From positions 2,931,001 through 2,995,000 of the forward strand of contig JAUCEP010000002.1 of NCBI GenBank assembly GCA_030348875.1: a stretch of 64,000 nucleotides of DNA, read 5' to 3'. This document shows, piece after piece, positions 33,983 to 43,164 of the stretch (position 1 is the first letter of the stretch; each line of letters opens with the position of its first letter). The notes beneath the pieces were generated by a model, which had not been told where the DNA came from, did no database searches, and saw only the letters and a program-made list of their open reading frames with translations. The position numbers and the translations under genes were made by a program. The stretch is from Ureibacillus composti (GTDB lineage Bacteria > Bacillota > Bacilli > Bacillales_A > Planococcaceae).

Positions 33983-35012
33983 TGGAACCACCTCCTCCTG
34001 CTGAATAAAGATGGCAACGAGCTTTATGAGCATCTGTCACATTTACCAACTCAGGCAATTGTTGTTTGCACTGATCAAAGGCAAATTCGCAACGCTCCGC
34101 AAAGCGACACCCTTGTGGAAAACTATGTGCAGGGGGAACGCTTCCTGGAATAGAAGGCAGACGATCTACGTTTTGGTCTAAGCTTGGCATTGTTTTTAGT
34201 AGAGCTTTTGTGTACGGATGCTTCGGGTTAAGGAATAATTCTTTTACTTCTGCCTCTTCTACAATTTGGCCACCATACATCACAAGTACACGGTCGGCTG
34301 TTTCTGCCACAACTCCCATATCATGTGTGATTAACAGAATTGAAGAGTTAAATTCTTCCTTCATCTTCACCATTAATTTAAGGATTTGTGCTTGCACCGT
34401 TACATCTAATGCCGTTGTTGGTTCATCGGCAATCAACAATTTCGGGTTATTGGACATTGCAATGGCAATCATAACTCTTTGTCTCATTCCACCCGATAAT
34501 TGATGGGGATATTCATCCACTACTTTTTCTGCATTCGCAATTCCAACTAATTTTAATAAATCAATAGCCTTGTTTTTTGCTTCTTTACGTTTTAATCCCT
34601 GATGATGAACAAGCGATTCCATAATTTGATTGCCAATTGTAAATACAGGATCAAGGGAAGTCATCGGCTCTTGGAAGATCATCCCGATTTCATTCCCTCT
34701 CACTTCCCTCATCTTTTTTTCTGGAAGTGTTAGGATTTCTCGATCATTTAACTTAACTGACCCACTAACAAGTTTTCCTGGAGGCATTGGAACTAGTCGC
34801 ATAATGGATAACGATGTAATACTTTTTCCACTTCCTGATTCACCTACTAATGCGACTGTTTCTCCTTTATGGATTGTAAAACTCACACCATCAACAGCTT
34901 TTGCGATTTTTTTACTACCAAGCTCGAAGTATATTCGAAGATCTTCTACTTCGAGCAAAACTTCTTTTTGCAAGGTCGTTTCTTCATTTTTTTCTACTTG
35001 TGAAGCATGCAT
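33975..35012 (-). CDS. peptide ABC transporter ATPase, OppD/DppD type
   Basis: An ABC ATPase with GESGSGKSITSLSIM (Walker A), LSGGMRQRVMIAIAM (signature) and LLIADEPTTALDVTVQAQIL (Walker B), and the C-terminal cysteine motif GCRFAERCEFAFDQC. The start at ATG 35012 (MHASQVEKNEE) follows GGAGGTGATTGG, so the earlier frame start at 35039 is not used. It is the first transporter gene of the unit, downstream of an intergenic repeat that separates it from the dehydrogenase genes. Confidence 0.88.
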   Translation of the reverse strand: MHASQVEKNEETTLQKEVLLEVEDLRIYFELGSKKIAKAVDGVSFTIHKGETVALVGESGSGKSITSLSIMRLVPMPPGKLVSGSVKLNDREILTLPEKKMREVRGNEIGMIFQEPMTSLDPVFTIGNQIMESLVHHQGLKRKEAKNKAIDLLKLVGIANAEKVVDEYPHQLSGGMRQRVMIAIAMSNNPKLLIADEPTTALDVTVQAQILKLMVKMKEEFNSSILLITHDMGVVAETADRVLVMYGGQIVEEAEVKELFLNPKHPYTKALLKTMPSLDQNVDRLPSIPGSVPPAHSFPQGCRFAERCEFAFDQCKQQLPELVNVTDAHKARCHLYSAGGGGSIV

Positions 35013-35024
35013 CCAATCACCTCC

Positions 35025-35165
35025 ATTAGAAAAGCGCAAGGCGCCCGCTTATCAGCGACAAGCATAAGGCGAGCGCTGAAAGAAGGCGCTCTTTGCCTTC
35101 CGAAGCGATTGACTTATGACCCGTGAGCTGATGGCGCCTGGAGCTAGACACCGTTCATAATTCGA
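35025..35165. repeat. GC-rich palindromic intergenic repeat
   Basis: A stretch clearly richer in GC than its surroundings, with internal symmetric parts: AAGCGCAAGGCGCC near its left end, GGCGCCTGGAGCTAG near its right end, and GCGAGCGC/GGCGCTC in the middle. It resembles the short dispersed repeats with the TGGAGCTAGACA end found between genes in many Bacillaceae. It sits between the aldehyde dehydrogenase and the first transporter gene and may act as a weak terminator or mRNA-processing site. Confidence 0.6.
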
Positions 35166-35194
35166 AAGTTTATACTTTTTATTCATTAAAACTG

Positions 35195-36661
35195 TTAATA
35201 CTGCTTAAACTTGATGGCAATATTTTTCACTTGTGTATAATTTCTTAAAGCAATAAAGCCTTTTTCTCTTCCGATTCCACTCTTTTTATATCCACCAAAT
35301 GGCATTTGAATTCCACCAGCAGCACCATAGCTATTAATAAACACTTGTCCTGATCGCATACGGCTTGCAACGAAATGTGCAACATCTATATCTTTTGTCC
35401 ATATCCCTGATACAAGGCCGTATTCTGTACTATTTGCTAACTGAATTGCTTCTTCTACTGAATCAAAACTTAAAACGGTTAAAACAGGACCGAATACTTC
35501 CTGCTGAGCTAAATCATCGTCAACTGTTAAGCCATCTACGATTGTCGGTTCTAGATAAAATCCATTCTCGTAACCTTCAATATTTGCTCGTTTACCACCA
35601 CATAAAATTCGACCTTTTTTGGAAGCTACTTCTAACTTACTCATAATCTGTGTGAATTGTTTTTCATTTAATATAGGGCCCATGTCGCAATCTAGGTGAC
35701 CAGGTCCTACCTTTATTTGTTTAAAGCGCTCCACTAACTTCGATACAAATTCATCTTTGATAGAATTTTCAACAAGGAGTCTTGCACCTGCAGAACAAGT
35801 TTGTCCCGCATTTTGAATGATTGAATTCAGTACTCCTTGAACTGCATCCTCTTGATTTGCATCTGCAAAGACAATGTTTGGTGACTTACCACCTAGCTCC
35901 AGTGTCACTGGTACCACATTCTTCGCTGCTGATTGCATAACACTAATACCTGTTCCGACTGATCCAGTGAAAGTAATGTGGTTAATGTCAGGATGACTTG
36001 ATAATGCAGCCCCTACCACACTCCCTAAACCTGTAATGTGTTGGAAGATACCTTTTGGTAAACGACTATTATTAAACCATTCTGCAATTTTTTGAGTCGT
36101 CATCGGCGTATCCTCAGCACTTTTAACGATAACTGCATTACCAGTTGCGATAGCAGCTGCTACACTTCTCGATGTAATTTGAATCGGATAATTCCAAGGG
36201 ACTATGTGAGCCGTTATACCGACGGGTTCAAGAACAGTTGCATTTAACAACCCTTCTTCAATTGGAATTGTGTCTCCCATCACTTTATCTGCCGCTCCAC
36301 CATAAAACTCAAAATAGCGAGCCGCCGCTTCAATATCTGCTCTAGCTTGAGATAGAGGTTTACCAACATCTTGACATTCTAGTAAACTCCATTCTTCCGC
36401 ATGTTCTCGAATATAGGCAGCCAGTTCAATTAACAATTGTCCTCTTTCGAAAGGCTTAATAGCCCTCCACTCATCACTTTCAAAAGCTTTTCGTGCAGCC
36501 TTTACAGCTAAATCAACATGTTCTTTTGTCCCACTCACAATCTCTGTCAATTTTTCACCAGTTGAGGGATTGTTCACCGGTAACCACTCATCATGGTCAT
36601 CCCCAACCCATCTTCCGTCAATTAACATTGGAATTCTTCTTATAACTGTTACATCAATCAC
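35195..36661 (-). CDS. NAD(P)-dependent aldehyde dehydrogenase
   Basis: A 488-residue class I aldehyde dehydrogenase. VTLELGGKSPNIVF (about 258-271) holds the catalytic Glu and GQTCSAGARL (about 296-305) the catalytic Cys; NAD contact is at PWNYPIQ and TGS. The sequence resembles betaine-aldehyde/gamma-guanidinobutyraldehyde type enzymes, but the substrate cannot be assigned. Its start overlaps the preceding SDR gene by four bases (ATGA), so the two are coupled. It is followed by the GC-rich repeat and the peptide transporter genes. Confidence 0.9.
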   Translation of the reverse strand: MIDVTVIRRIPMLIDGRWVGDDHDEWLPVNNPSTGEKLTEIVSGTKEHVDLAVKAARKAFESDEWRAIKPFERGQLLIELAAYIREHAEEWSLLECQDVGKPLSQARADIEAAARYFEFYGGAADKVMGDTIPIEEGLLNATVLEPVGITAHIVPWNYPIQITSRSVAAAIATGNAVIVKSAEDTPMTTQKIAEWFNNSRLPKGIFQHITGLGSVVGAALSSHPDINHITFTGSVGTGISVMQSAAKNVVPVTLELGGKSPNIVFADANQEDAVQGVLNSIIQNAGQTCSAGARLLVENSIKDEFVSKLVERFKQIKVGPGHLDCDMGPILNEKQFTQIMSKLEVASKKGRILCGGKRANIEGYENGFYLEPTIVDGLTVDDDLAQQEVFGPVLTVLSFDSVEEAIQLANSTEYGLVSGIWTKDIDVAHFVASRMRSGQVFINSYGAAGGIQMPFGGYKKSGIGREKGFIALRNYTQVKNIAIKFKQY

Positions 36662-37407
36662 AAGCCTCTACCTCCATCAACATGAAGTGTTGAACCAGTA
36701 ATAATTTCTGCTTTATCTGATAACAGGAAACTTACGGCATTAGCAATATCTTGAGGGACAATCAATCTTCCTAACGGCACACTTTTACGGAAAATCTCCT
36801 CTTTTGTTTGCTCGATGTCTCCACCGTTTGAAGTGAATTTACCTAACATCGTTGTATCAGCTGGTCCCGGATGAATTGTGTTTACTCGAATTCCATGTTC
36901 TGCTAATTCAATCGCTAGTCCTCTAGTAAAGCTTTCTGCTGCACCTTTAGACGCAATATAAGTTTGAAGGCCTGGACGTGGTCTTACTGCTGAAATGGAC
37001 GCGATCGTAATAATAGAACCTTTCTTTTGTTGCTTCATAAACGGTACAACTGCTCTACTTGTAATGAATAAACTTTTTACATTCACATTTAATAATCGAT
37101 CCCATTCTTCTAATGTAACTTCTTCAACTGGCGTAGCAGCTTGAGCAATGCCTAACGCATTTACCAAACCGTCAATCTTCCCATAATTCTCATAAACTTC
37201 TGAAACGATTTTTTGAATATTTTCCTCTGCTAATACATTTGTTTCATATGTTAGTAATCGTTCGTGTTGGATGTCATCCAGGTTTTTCGTCGATAAATCT
37301 AGAGCAATGACAGTTGCGTCCTCATTTAGTAGCTCTTGGACAATTGCTTTACCCATTCCACCTGCTGCTCCAGTGACGATAATGATTTTATTGTCAAACA
37401 ATTTCAT
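36658..37407 (-). CDS. short-chain dehydrogenase/reductase
   Basis: About 249 residues of a classical SDR. Rossmann motif VTGAAGGMGKAI (about 9-20), NALGIAQ, catalytic Ser in ASISAV and TYIASKGA (Tyr and Lys), and a C-terminal ITGSTLHVDGGRGL. I start at ATG 37407 (MKLFDNKIII), since the nine codons upstream overlap the tartrate dehydrogenase-like gene. It lies between that gene and an aldehyde dehydrogenase, pointing to stepwise oxidation of a hydroxy compound. The substrate is unknown. Confidence 0.88.
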   Translation of the reverse strand: MKLFDNKIIIVTGAAGGMGKAIVQELLNEDATVIALDLSTKNLDDIQHERLLTYETNVLAEENIQKIVSEVYENYGKIDGLVNALGIAQAATPVEEVTLEEWDRLLNVNVKSLFITSRAVVPFMKQQKKGSIITIASISAVRPRPGLQTYIASKGAAESFTRGLAIELAEHGIRVNTIHPGPADTTMLGKFTSNGGDIEQTKEEIFRKSVPLGRLIVPQDIANAVSFLLSDKAEIITGSTLHVDGGRGL

Positions 37408-38497
37408 GCGATCTCTCCATTCCATTCGATACAAGTTTTTTCATTTGTTCACATATTGCATCTCCCATTTGTTTCGTTGAAGACGTCCCACCAATATCAG
37501 CTGTTTTAACATCGCCTTTCTGTAATACGAGAACAATGGAATCTACAATAATTTTCGCTAAGTCTTTTCGCCCTAAATGATCAAGCATTAAGGCTAATGA
37601 CCAGATTTGCGCAATTGGATTTGCAATCCCTTTTCCAGCAATATCAGGCGCAGAACCATGTACAGGTTCGAACATAGATGGATATTGGCCTTCAGGGTTG
37701 ATATTGGCTGATGGTGATAAACCTAAACCACCAACAAGTGCTGAACCTAAATCCGATAAAATATCACCAAATAAATTTGATGCAACAACAACTTCAAAGG
37801 ATTCTGGTCGTTCTACGAAATATGCAACTAATGCATCAATATAGTAGGATTCAAGAGTTAATTGTGGATACTCATTGTTCACGATTGCACTTGTATGCTC
37901 ATCCCATAATTTCATCGAATGAAAAATAACATTCGACTTTGTCGCACTCGTAATCTTTGTTTTCGAATGCTCTACTGCATATTCACAAGCTGCTCGAACT
38001 AAGCTTTCAATTCCAGTACGTGTCATGACTGTATTTTGAACGGCTAATTCACGTTGTTCACCATTAAACATTCTGCCACCACTATTGGAATATTCGCCTT
38101 CTGCATTCTCTCTATAAATAACAAAATCAATATTCTTTCTTCTCGAAAGAGGTGAAGCTATTCCTGGTAAAGATTTAACTGGACGGAAGTTAACGTATTG
38201 TTGAAACTGCTTACGAATTGGCATGATTAATTCCCAAATGGTTACTTCATCCGGAACACGCTTGTCCCCTATAGCGCCAAATAAAATGGCGTCATATTGT
38301 TGTAAAGTTGTAAGACCATCTTTTGGCATCATCTCACCATGTGTTAAGTAGTATTCTGAATTCCAAGGAAAGACCGTGTTTTCAATTTGTAAATTCGGGT
38401 CAAGTGTTTTTAACACTTCGATTACTTTTAATGCTTCATCCATTACTTCAATTCCAATTCCATCTCCTGGAATAACAGCTATTTTTAATGGTTTCAT
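37394..38497 (-). CDS. tartrate / D-malate dehydrogenase-like (isopropylmalate dehydrogenase family)
   Basis: A 367-residue decarboxylating dehydrogenase. IAVIPGDGIGIEV is at the N-terminus, YRENAEGEYSNSGGRMF (about 147-163) is typical of the tartrate/D-malate branch rather than LeuB, and SNLFGDILSDLGSALVGGLGLSPSANI provides the metal- and cofactor-binding region. It is the first gene of the dehydrogenase trio and overlaps the SDR gene at its 3' end by 14 bases (by the chosen start). A strong ribosome binding site, GGGGGG, precedes it. The true substrate could be another beta-hydroxy acid. Confidence 0.85.
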   Translation of the reverse strand: MKPLKIAVIPGDGIGIEVMDEALKVIEVLKTLDPNLQIENTVFPWNSEYYLTHGEMMPKDGLTTLQQYDAILFGAIGDKRVPDEVTIWELIMPIRKQFQQYVNFRPVKSLPGIASPLSRRKNIDFVIYRENAEGEYSNSGGRMFNGEQRELAVQNTVMTRTGIESLVRAACEYAVEHSKTKITSATKSNVIFHSMKLWDEHTSAIVNNEYPQLTLESYYIDALVAYFVERPESFEVVVASNLFGDILSDLGSALVGGLGLSPSANINPEGQYPSMFEPVHGSAPDIAGKGIANPIAQIWSLALMLDHLGRKDLAKIIVDSIVLVLQKGDVKTADIGGTSSTKQMGDAICEQMKKLVSNGMERSHEIV

Positions 38498-38851
38498 TTT
38501 TTACCCCCCTGCTAAAGCAATTAATTTTGTAATAAACGCGTGAAATATTATTCTATTTTCGAAAGTAAATTCATAAAATAGTTTGATAGAGATTTTCTAT
38601 CAATAAAGTTTATTCTCAAAATTTTCAAATAATGACTAATATTTTAAAAATATTTTGCATATGATAAAAGTTGATAAATTATTAATAAAAAAAGCCCTTA
38701 CATGATTGAAATTTAGTGTTTTACTTGATGACATAAAAAAATGCCTCAAAAACCCTATTTGAGTTTCTGAGACACTTCATGATAATATAAAATAAAAAGT
38801 ATGAGTCTACTCTTCAAAAATGTATAATCTTTATCTTTAATATATTCGTTG
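38498..38851. other. 354-base intergenic with an inverted repeat and a terminator
   Basis: Upstream of the tartrate dehydrogenase-like gene, TTGATAG (38583-38589) and CTATCAA (38597-38603) form a 7-7-7 inverted repeat, a candidate operator for the dehydrogenase unit. At 38734-38775 a hairpin, TGCCTCAAAAAC pairing with GTTTCTGAGACA imperfectly and followed by T on the minus strand, ends the transcript of the small gene at 38852. The remainder is very AT-rich. Confidence 0.55.
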
Positions 38852-39076
38852 TTAATGAAGGCGAGGCTGTTTTTGGCATGAAGGAAAACCATGGATATCT
38901 TGAATAATTTCTTTATCATATTGTTTTATTGCAAATTGTGTATTATATAAGTACTCAATTATTTGAATTTTCCCATCGAATTCTTTACATAGAACGCCTG
39001 AAGTGCCTTGCCCATTTATGAATGATATACCAATAGGTTGACCCATTAAGTAGCTTAATTTGTATTGCCACGGCAT
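38852..39076 (-). CDS. small protein of unknown function, 74 residues
   Basis: The start is ATG 39076 (MPWQYKLSYLMGQPIGIS), behind GGAAAGGGGG. The chain has a short beta-like N-terminal half with FINGQGTSGVLC and an acidic middle, and ends in a basic tail with SCQKQPRLH. No signal peptide or membrane segment. The glycine-turn followed by hydrophobic strands could be a small SH3- or Sm-like barrel, as in spore-related small proteins, but I cannot name the family. A terminator follows. Confidence 0.6.
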   Translation of the reverse strand: MPWQYKLSYLMGQPIGISFINGQGTSGVLCKEFDGKIQIIEYLYNTQFAIKQYDKEIIQDIHGFPSCQKQPRLH

Positions 39077-39217
39077 ACGAATCCCCCTTTCCATCACATT
39101 TTATGCATGGTTGGATGGAGTGGTATGTGCAAATGCCGTGACTAGTTAAAAATTGTAAGGGATTTCTTAAATAATTTTCAAAAGGAATCTTAAGTTTAAA
39201 CTTCCGCGCTCTTTTCT

Positions 39218-39445
39218 TTACTCTTTCGTTTCGCCACCCATTATTTTTTTCAATTTTTTAAAATCCTCATTTTCTTTTAAATCAGCGTTATAAGGGTTAG
39301 GATCTAGCGCGAATTCCATTCTTTTTGTAAAAGTAATGCCAATTCCTTCCCCCGCAGAAGCGGTTGCGTCATTAATGATTGATTCTCTTTTTCCATCAAA
39401 ATGTGGGGTTGCTTCAACATGTTGATTTTCATTATTTCTAGGCAT
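39218..39445 (-). CDS. small hydrophilic protein of unknown function, 75 residues
   Basis: MPRNNENQHVEATPHFDGKR starts at 39445 with AAAGGAGATG upstream. It is very polar, rich in Asn, Glu and Lys, and looks partly disordered at the N-terminus; the centre reads ATASAGEGIGITFTKRMEFAL. No family is recognised. Composition recalls small spore or stress proteins of Bacillus relatives, but without a diagnostic motif. Confidence 0.6.
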   Translation of the reverse strand: MPRNNENQHVEATPHFDGKRESIINDATASAGEGIGITFTKRMEFALDPNPYNADLKENEDFKKLKKIMGGETKE

Positions 39446-39512
39446 TTTATCATCTCCTTTTTGTTAATATGACATGAATGAATTATTATATGCCAAGAAG
39501 TTTTGTTACGCC

Positions 39513-40241
39513 TTAATCTTCCTCTTTAAAAAGTTCATCTAGCATTCTATCTGGAGCATTTAGAAAACTTTTTGTGACGATATAATTTAAAGTATCTTCA
39601 TAACGAACAGTTTCAATTTTCCCATCATCGAAACTATATATTGTTGCATCTGGATAAGCTAAAAGTATTGGAGAATGTGTTGCGATAATAAATTGTGCTT
39701 CTTTTTCTAAATCTTTCATAATTTTCATGAGACTAAGTTGACGAACAGGAGAAAGTGCAGCTTCTGGCTCATCTAATAAATAGAGTGACTTTTTACCAAA
39801 GGTATTTTGAAATAACGATAAAAATGATTCCCCATGAGACTGCTGATGAAGTGACTTCCCACCATATGATGCATACTTAATCACCTCAGGTTCGTCCATC
39901 AAATCAATATGACTAGCAAATTGATAAAATGTTTCTGCACGCAAAAAGAATCCTCTTGAAATTTTACGCTTCCAAGATAACCTTATGTAATCGGATAATG
40001 CTGAATCTGATTTATGTACGTCATATAAGTGTTGTCGACCACCACCAGCTGTATTAAATTCACAAAGGTCAGCGATTGCTTCTAAAAGTGTAGATTTTCC
40101 AGAACCATTTTCTCCAACGAAGAAAGTAATGTTCGTTGGTAATTGTATTTCATCAAGAGTAGACAAAGATGGAATATTAAATGGATATGTAAATTTATCT
40201 GGAATATTTTCTTTTAAATATCGAACAGTTTTTAAATACAT
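39513..40241 (-). CDS. AAA-family ATPase (SMC/ABC-like, predicted)
   Basis: A 242-residue ATPase with Walker A FVGENGSGKSTLLEAIA (about 41-57), a signature-like SHGESFLSLF (about 145), Walker B LYLLDEPEAALSP (about 163-175) and switch-like ATHSPILL. This is the compact predicted-ATPase group related to RecF/SMC heads, without coiled coil. No nuclease or partner gene lies next to it, so a defence function is not supported. It is a single-gene unit whose start region faces guaC. Confidence 0.82.
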   Translation of the reverse strand: MYLKTVRYLKENIPDKFTYPFNIPSLSTLDEIQLPTNITFFVGENGSGKSTLLEAIADLCEFNTAGGGRQHLYDVHKSDSALSDYIRLSWKRKISRGFFLRAETFYQFASHIDLMDEPEVIKYASYGGKSLHQQSHGESFLSLFQNTFGKKSLYLLDEPEAALSPVRQLSLMKIMKDLEKEAQFIIATHSPILLAYPDATIYSFDDGKIETVRYEDTLNYIVTKSFLNAPDRMLDELFKEED

Positions 40242-40475
40242 TATTTCACCTCAATTTAACTGGGTTGACAATTACCTCGCCTCAACTTACAACAAAATAA
40301 CGGAACGGCCACAATAGGAACCATTTTCCTTACGCTAATAATGTTACCTTATTTGAATGAAATCCTAAAACTTTTATGAATGTAGCGTAAATTTGCCATA
40401 CTATTGTTAAGGAATTTTAAAAAGTTTAAATAAAAGCTTTACAACACGTTTCAAATAGGTTAAATTACCAAAGGG

Positions 40476-40512
40476 CGAACAATTCGCATAAAAAATAAAA
40501 AAATATTCGTAT
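40476..40512 (+). promoter_or_regulatory. possible PurR-like site upstream of guaC
   Basis: CGAACAATTCG (40476-40486) and TATTCG (40504-40509) provide inverted CGAA/TTCG half sites about 20 bases apart, shortly before the guaC ribosome binding site AAGAGGTG. In B. subtilis PurR binds CGAAC half sites 16-17 bases apart. The spacing here is not ideal, so this is tentative. Confidence 0.3.
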
Positions 40513-40527
40513 TTAAGAGGTGCTTTT

Positions 40528-41511
40528 ATGGATAATGTATTTGATTACGAAGATATTCAATTAATTCCAAATAAATGTATAGTAAACAGTCGTTCTGAAT
40601 GTGACACAACTATAACGTTTGGTGGGCATAAATTTAAATTACCTGTAGTACCTGCAAATATGCAGACTATTATCGATGAATCAATTGCTATTAAGCTTGC
40701 TGAAAACGGTTACTTTTATATTATGCACCGTTTTAATCCTGAATCTCGTGCAGAATTTATTAAAGATATGCATTCACGTAAATTAATTGCATCGATCAGT
40801 GTTGGGGTTAAGCCTGAAGAATACACATTTATTGAACAATTAGCTATCGAAGATCTAATTCCTGAATTCATTACGATTGATATTGCTCACGGACATTCAA
40901 ATGCTGTAATTAATATGATTAAACATATTAAAACACATTTACCACAAACTTTTGTCATTGCTGGAAATGTTGGTACTCCAGAAGCAGTGCGTGAATTAGA
41001 GAACGCTGGCGCAGATGCAACGAAAGTTGGTATTGGTCCAGGTAAAGTATGTATAACTAAAATTAAAACAGGATTTGGTACTGGTGGATGGCAATTAGCT
41101 GCTCTACGTTGGTGTGCAAAAGCTGCAACAAAACCAATCATCGCAGACGGCGGTATTCGTACACATGGTGATATCGCAAAATCAGTTCGCTTTGGGGCAT
41201 CAATGGTTATGATTGGCTCATTATTTGCAGGTCATGAAGAGTCTCCAGGACAAACGATTACAAAAGACGGTAAAGTATTTAAAGAATACTTTGGTTCTGC
41301 ATCAGAATACCAAAAAGGCGAGAAGAAAAACGTTGAAGGTAAAAAAATGTATGTAGAGCATAAAGGTTCATTAATGGCCACTTTAACTGAGATGGAACAA
41401 GATTTACAATCATCTATTTCTTACGCTGGTGGTACTAAACTTGATGCAATTCGTACTGTAGACTATGTGATCGTTAAAAACTCAATCTTTAACGGTGACC
41501 GCGTATATTAA
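40528..41511 (+). CDS. guaC: GMP reductase
   Basis: GuaC reduces and deaminates GMP to IMP with NADPH, recycling guanine nucleotides. The 327 residues begin [19 protein letters not shown], the Gram-positive GuaC form. The catalytic loop [21 protein letters not shown] (about 171-191), with the nucleophilic Cys, distinguishes it from IMP dehydrogenase, as does the lack of CBS domains. It is a single gene with a terminator behind it. Confidence 0.96.
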   Translation: MDNVFDYEDIQLIPNKCIVNSRSECDTTITFGGHKFKLPVVPANMQTIIDESIAIKLAENGYFYIMHRFNPESRAEFIKDMHSRKLIASISVGVKPEEYTFIEQLAIEDLIPEFITIDIAHGHSNAVINMIKHIKTHLPQTFVIAGNVGTPEAVRELENAGADATKVGIGPGKVCITKIKTGFGTGGWQLAALRWCAKAATKPIIADGGIRTHGDIAKSVRFGASMVMIGSLFAGHEESPGQTITKDGKVFKEYFGSASEYQKGEKKNVEGKKMYVEHKGSLMATLTEMEQDLQSSISYAGGTKLDAIRTVDYVIVKNSIFNGDRVY

Positions 41512-41533
41512 TCAATAAACGTTAAATAATCAT

Positions 41534-41576
41534 AAAGAAACGAATAGATGTCATAATCTACTCGTTTCTTTTCTTT
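41534..41576. terminator. bidirectional terminator between guaC and ehuA
   Basis: AAACGAATAGAT pairs with ATCTACTCGTTT with one mismatch, flanked by A-rich and T-rich ends. It serves guaC on the plus strand and the ehu operon on the minus strand. Confidence 0.8.
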
Positions 41577-41603
41577 TGTATTTAATTTCATAATATTACA
41601 CAA

Positions 41604-42419
41604 CTAAACTTTTCTAAATCTTCGCAAGAAATTTTGTAAACGTTCATTTGTTGAATGTTCTAATACTTCAGTTGCCGTTCCTTGTTCAGCAATAACACCT
41701 TGATCAAGGAAAAGAACCTTATCCGCAATATCCAAAGCGAAATCCATTTCATGTGTGACAAGTACCATTGCCATATCATCATTTTGAGCAATATCTCGAA
41801 TTACTTCAAGTACTTCACCTACCAATTCAGGGTCAAGGGCAGAAGTTACTTCATCAAATAACATAATCTTCGGACGCATTACCAATGCACGAGCCATGGC
41901 AACACGTTGTTTTTGTCCTCCTGATAATTGTGAAGGGTAAAAGTCAAGTTTATCGCCTAGCCCTACTCTTCCAAGCATTTGTACTGACCGTTCACGAACT
42001 TCATCTTTATTCTCTTTTTTAACATGAATCGGAGCAGACATACAATTTTCCAAGATGGTCATGTGTGGGAAAAGGTTAAAATGTTGGAACACCATTCCGA
42101 TGTCTCCACGCACTTCCCTTAAATGTTTTTCATTTGCTCTAATCATTGACCCACTTTTTTCCATCTTCCATAAATTCGTTCCATTTACAATGATGTCCCC
42201 AGAGGTAGGTTCTTCAAGTGTCATTAACATACGGATAATCGTTGTTTTTCCAGAACCACTTGGACCAATTACAGCAATTTTTTCTCCTGGATGAATATCT
42301 AAATTAATGCCTTTTAAAACATGGAAATCACCATATGATTTCGTTACATTTTGATATTTTACAATCGGTTCAGTACTTTTATTGATTTTCTCTATCTCTG
42401 TAACAATTGTTTTAGACAA
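41604..42419 (-). CDS. ehuA: ectoine/hydroxyectoine ABC transporter ATPase
   Basis: An ABC ATPase of the polar amino acid class with GPSGSGKTTIIRMLMTLE (Walker A), LSGGQKQRVAMARAL and MLFDEVTSALDPELV (Walker B). Segments such as ILMTLE-like RMLMTLEEPTSG, GMVFQHFNLFPHMTILENC and SAPIHV follow the EhuA branch. I favour TTG 42419 (MSKTIVTEIEKIN), 9 bases behind AGAGGG, over GTG 42428; both overlap the end of ehuD. It is last in the ehuBCDA order, as in Sinorhizobium meliloti. Confidence 0.83.
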   Translation of the reverse strand: MSKTIVTEIEKINKSTEPIVKYQNVTKSYGDFHVLKGINLDIHPGEKIAVIGPSGSGKTTIIRMLMTLEEPTSGDIIVNGTNLWKMEKSGSMIRANEKHLREVRGDIGMVFQHFNLFPHMTILENCMSAPIHVKKENKDEVRERSVQMLGRVGLGDKLDFYPSQLSGGQKQRVAMARALVMRPKIMLFDEVTSALDPELVGEVLEVIRDIAQNDDMAMVLVTHEMDFALDIADKVLFLDQGVIAEQGTATEVLEHSTNERLQNFLRRFRKV

Positions 42420-43164
42420 TACGATCACTTCCCTCTAAATTTTTAGATAAGAAAAAACGTTTCTTTGGACTTTTCCCGATTAAAGCATTTTTATCAAACC
42501 TAGTATTTAGCTTCACTTCTAACCTATTGATGAGAATCGATGACGGATAACTTAACAATAAGAAGATAATGCCGACAATCGTTAACGGTTCTAGATATGC
42601 AAAGTTAAGCGCACCGTAAGAATTGGCCATAAACATTATTCCGCCAACACCAATTGTTGAAGCTAAAGGAACTTCCTTGAACATGATTATGAAATAGTTC
42701 CCTAGCATTGGTATTGTCGGTGGAAGGGCTTGTGGTAAAATAATTTTCTTCCATTTATCAAGGGTAGAAAAGTTTAATGCAGTAGAAGCTTCCCATTGAC
42801 CTTTATCTACACTGTCAATACCAGAGCGATAAATTTCCCCGATATAAGTACTATAATGAATTCCGATCCCTAAGACTGCACAAGTAAACGGATCGAGTGT
42901 TACACCGATTACGGGTACCATGGGCAATGCATAGTAGACAAAAAATAATTGTACTAAAGGAGGAGTTGAACGAATAAACTCCATCACCCAAGTTACAAAC
43001 CAACGAATAGGAGAAAATGGTATTCTTCTAATGAACGTCCAGACAAAACCAAAAATTAAAGCAAATCCGAAACATGCAAAGGTTAAACCAATCGTAATTC
43101 CTAATCCTTTTAAAACTATTGGCATGGCCTCAAAGAACGTTTCCCATTTCCAGTTATGACTCAT
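42412..43164 (-). CDS. ehuD: ectoine/hydroxyectoine ABC transporter permease
   Basis: A 250-residue HisM/GlnP-type permease with about five hydrophobic segments. It shows FIRSTPPLVQLFFVYYALP (about 64-82), GEIYRSGIDSVDKGQWEAS (the EAA loop contacting the ATPase) and LPQALPPTIPMLGNYFI. The ATG overlaps the stop of the previous permease as TAATG, so the two are co-translated. Its C-terminal tail is longer and more basic than usual. Confidence 0.83.
   Translation of the reverse strand: MSHNWKWETFFEAMPIVLKGLGITIGLTFACFGFALIFGFVWTFIRRIPFSPIRWFVTWVMEFIRSTPPLVQLFFVYYALPMVPVIGVTLDPFTCAVLGIGIHYSTYIGEIYRSGIDSVDKGQWEASTALNFSTLDKWKKIILPQALPPTIPMLGNYFIIMFKEVPLASTIGVGGIMFMANSYGALNFAYLEPLTIVGIIFLLLSYPSSILINRLEVKLNTRFDKNALIGKSPKKRFFLSKNLEGSDRIV

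Noticed and set aside
39513-40241. AAA ATPase as part of an anti-phage defence pair
   Set aside because: No nuclease, HEPN, TOPRIM or other effector gene is adjacent; the neighbours are small unknown genes and guaC.
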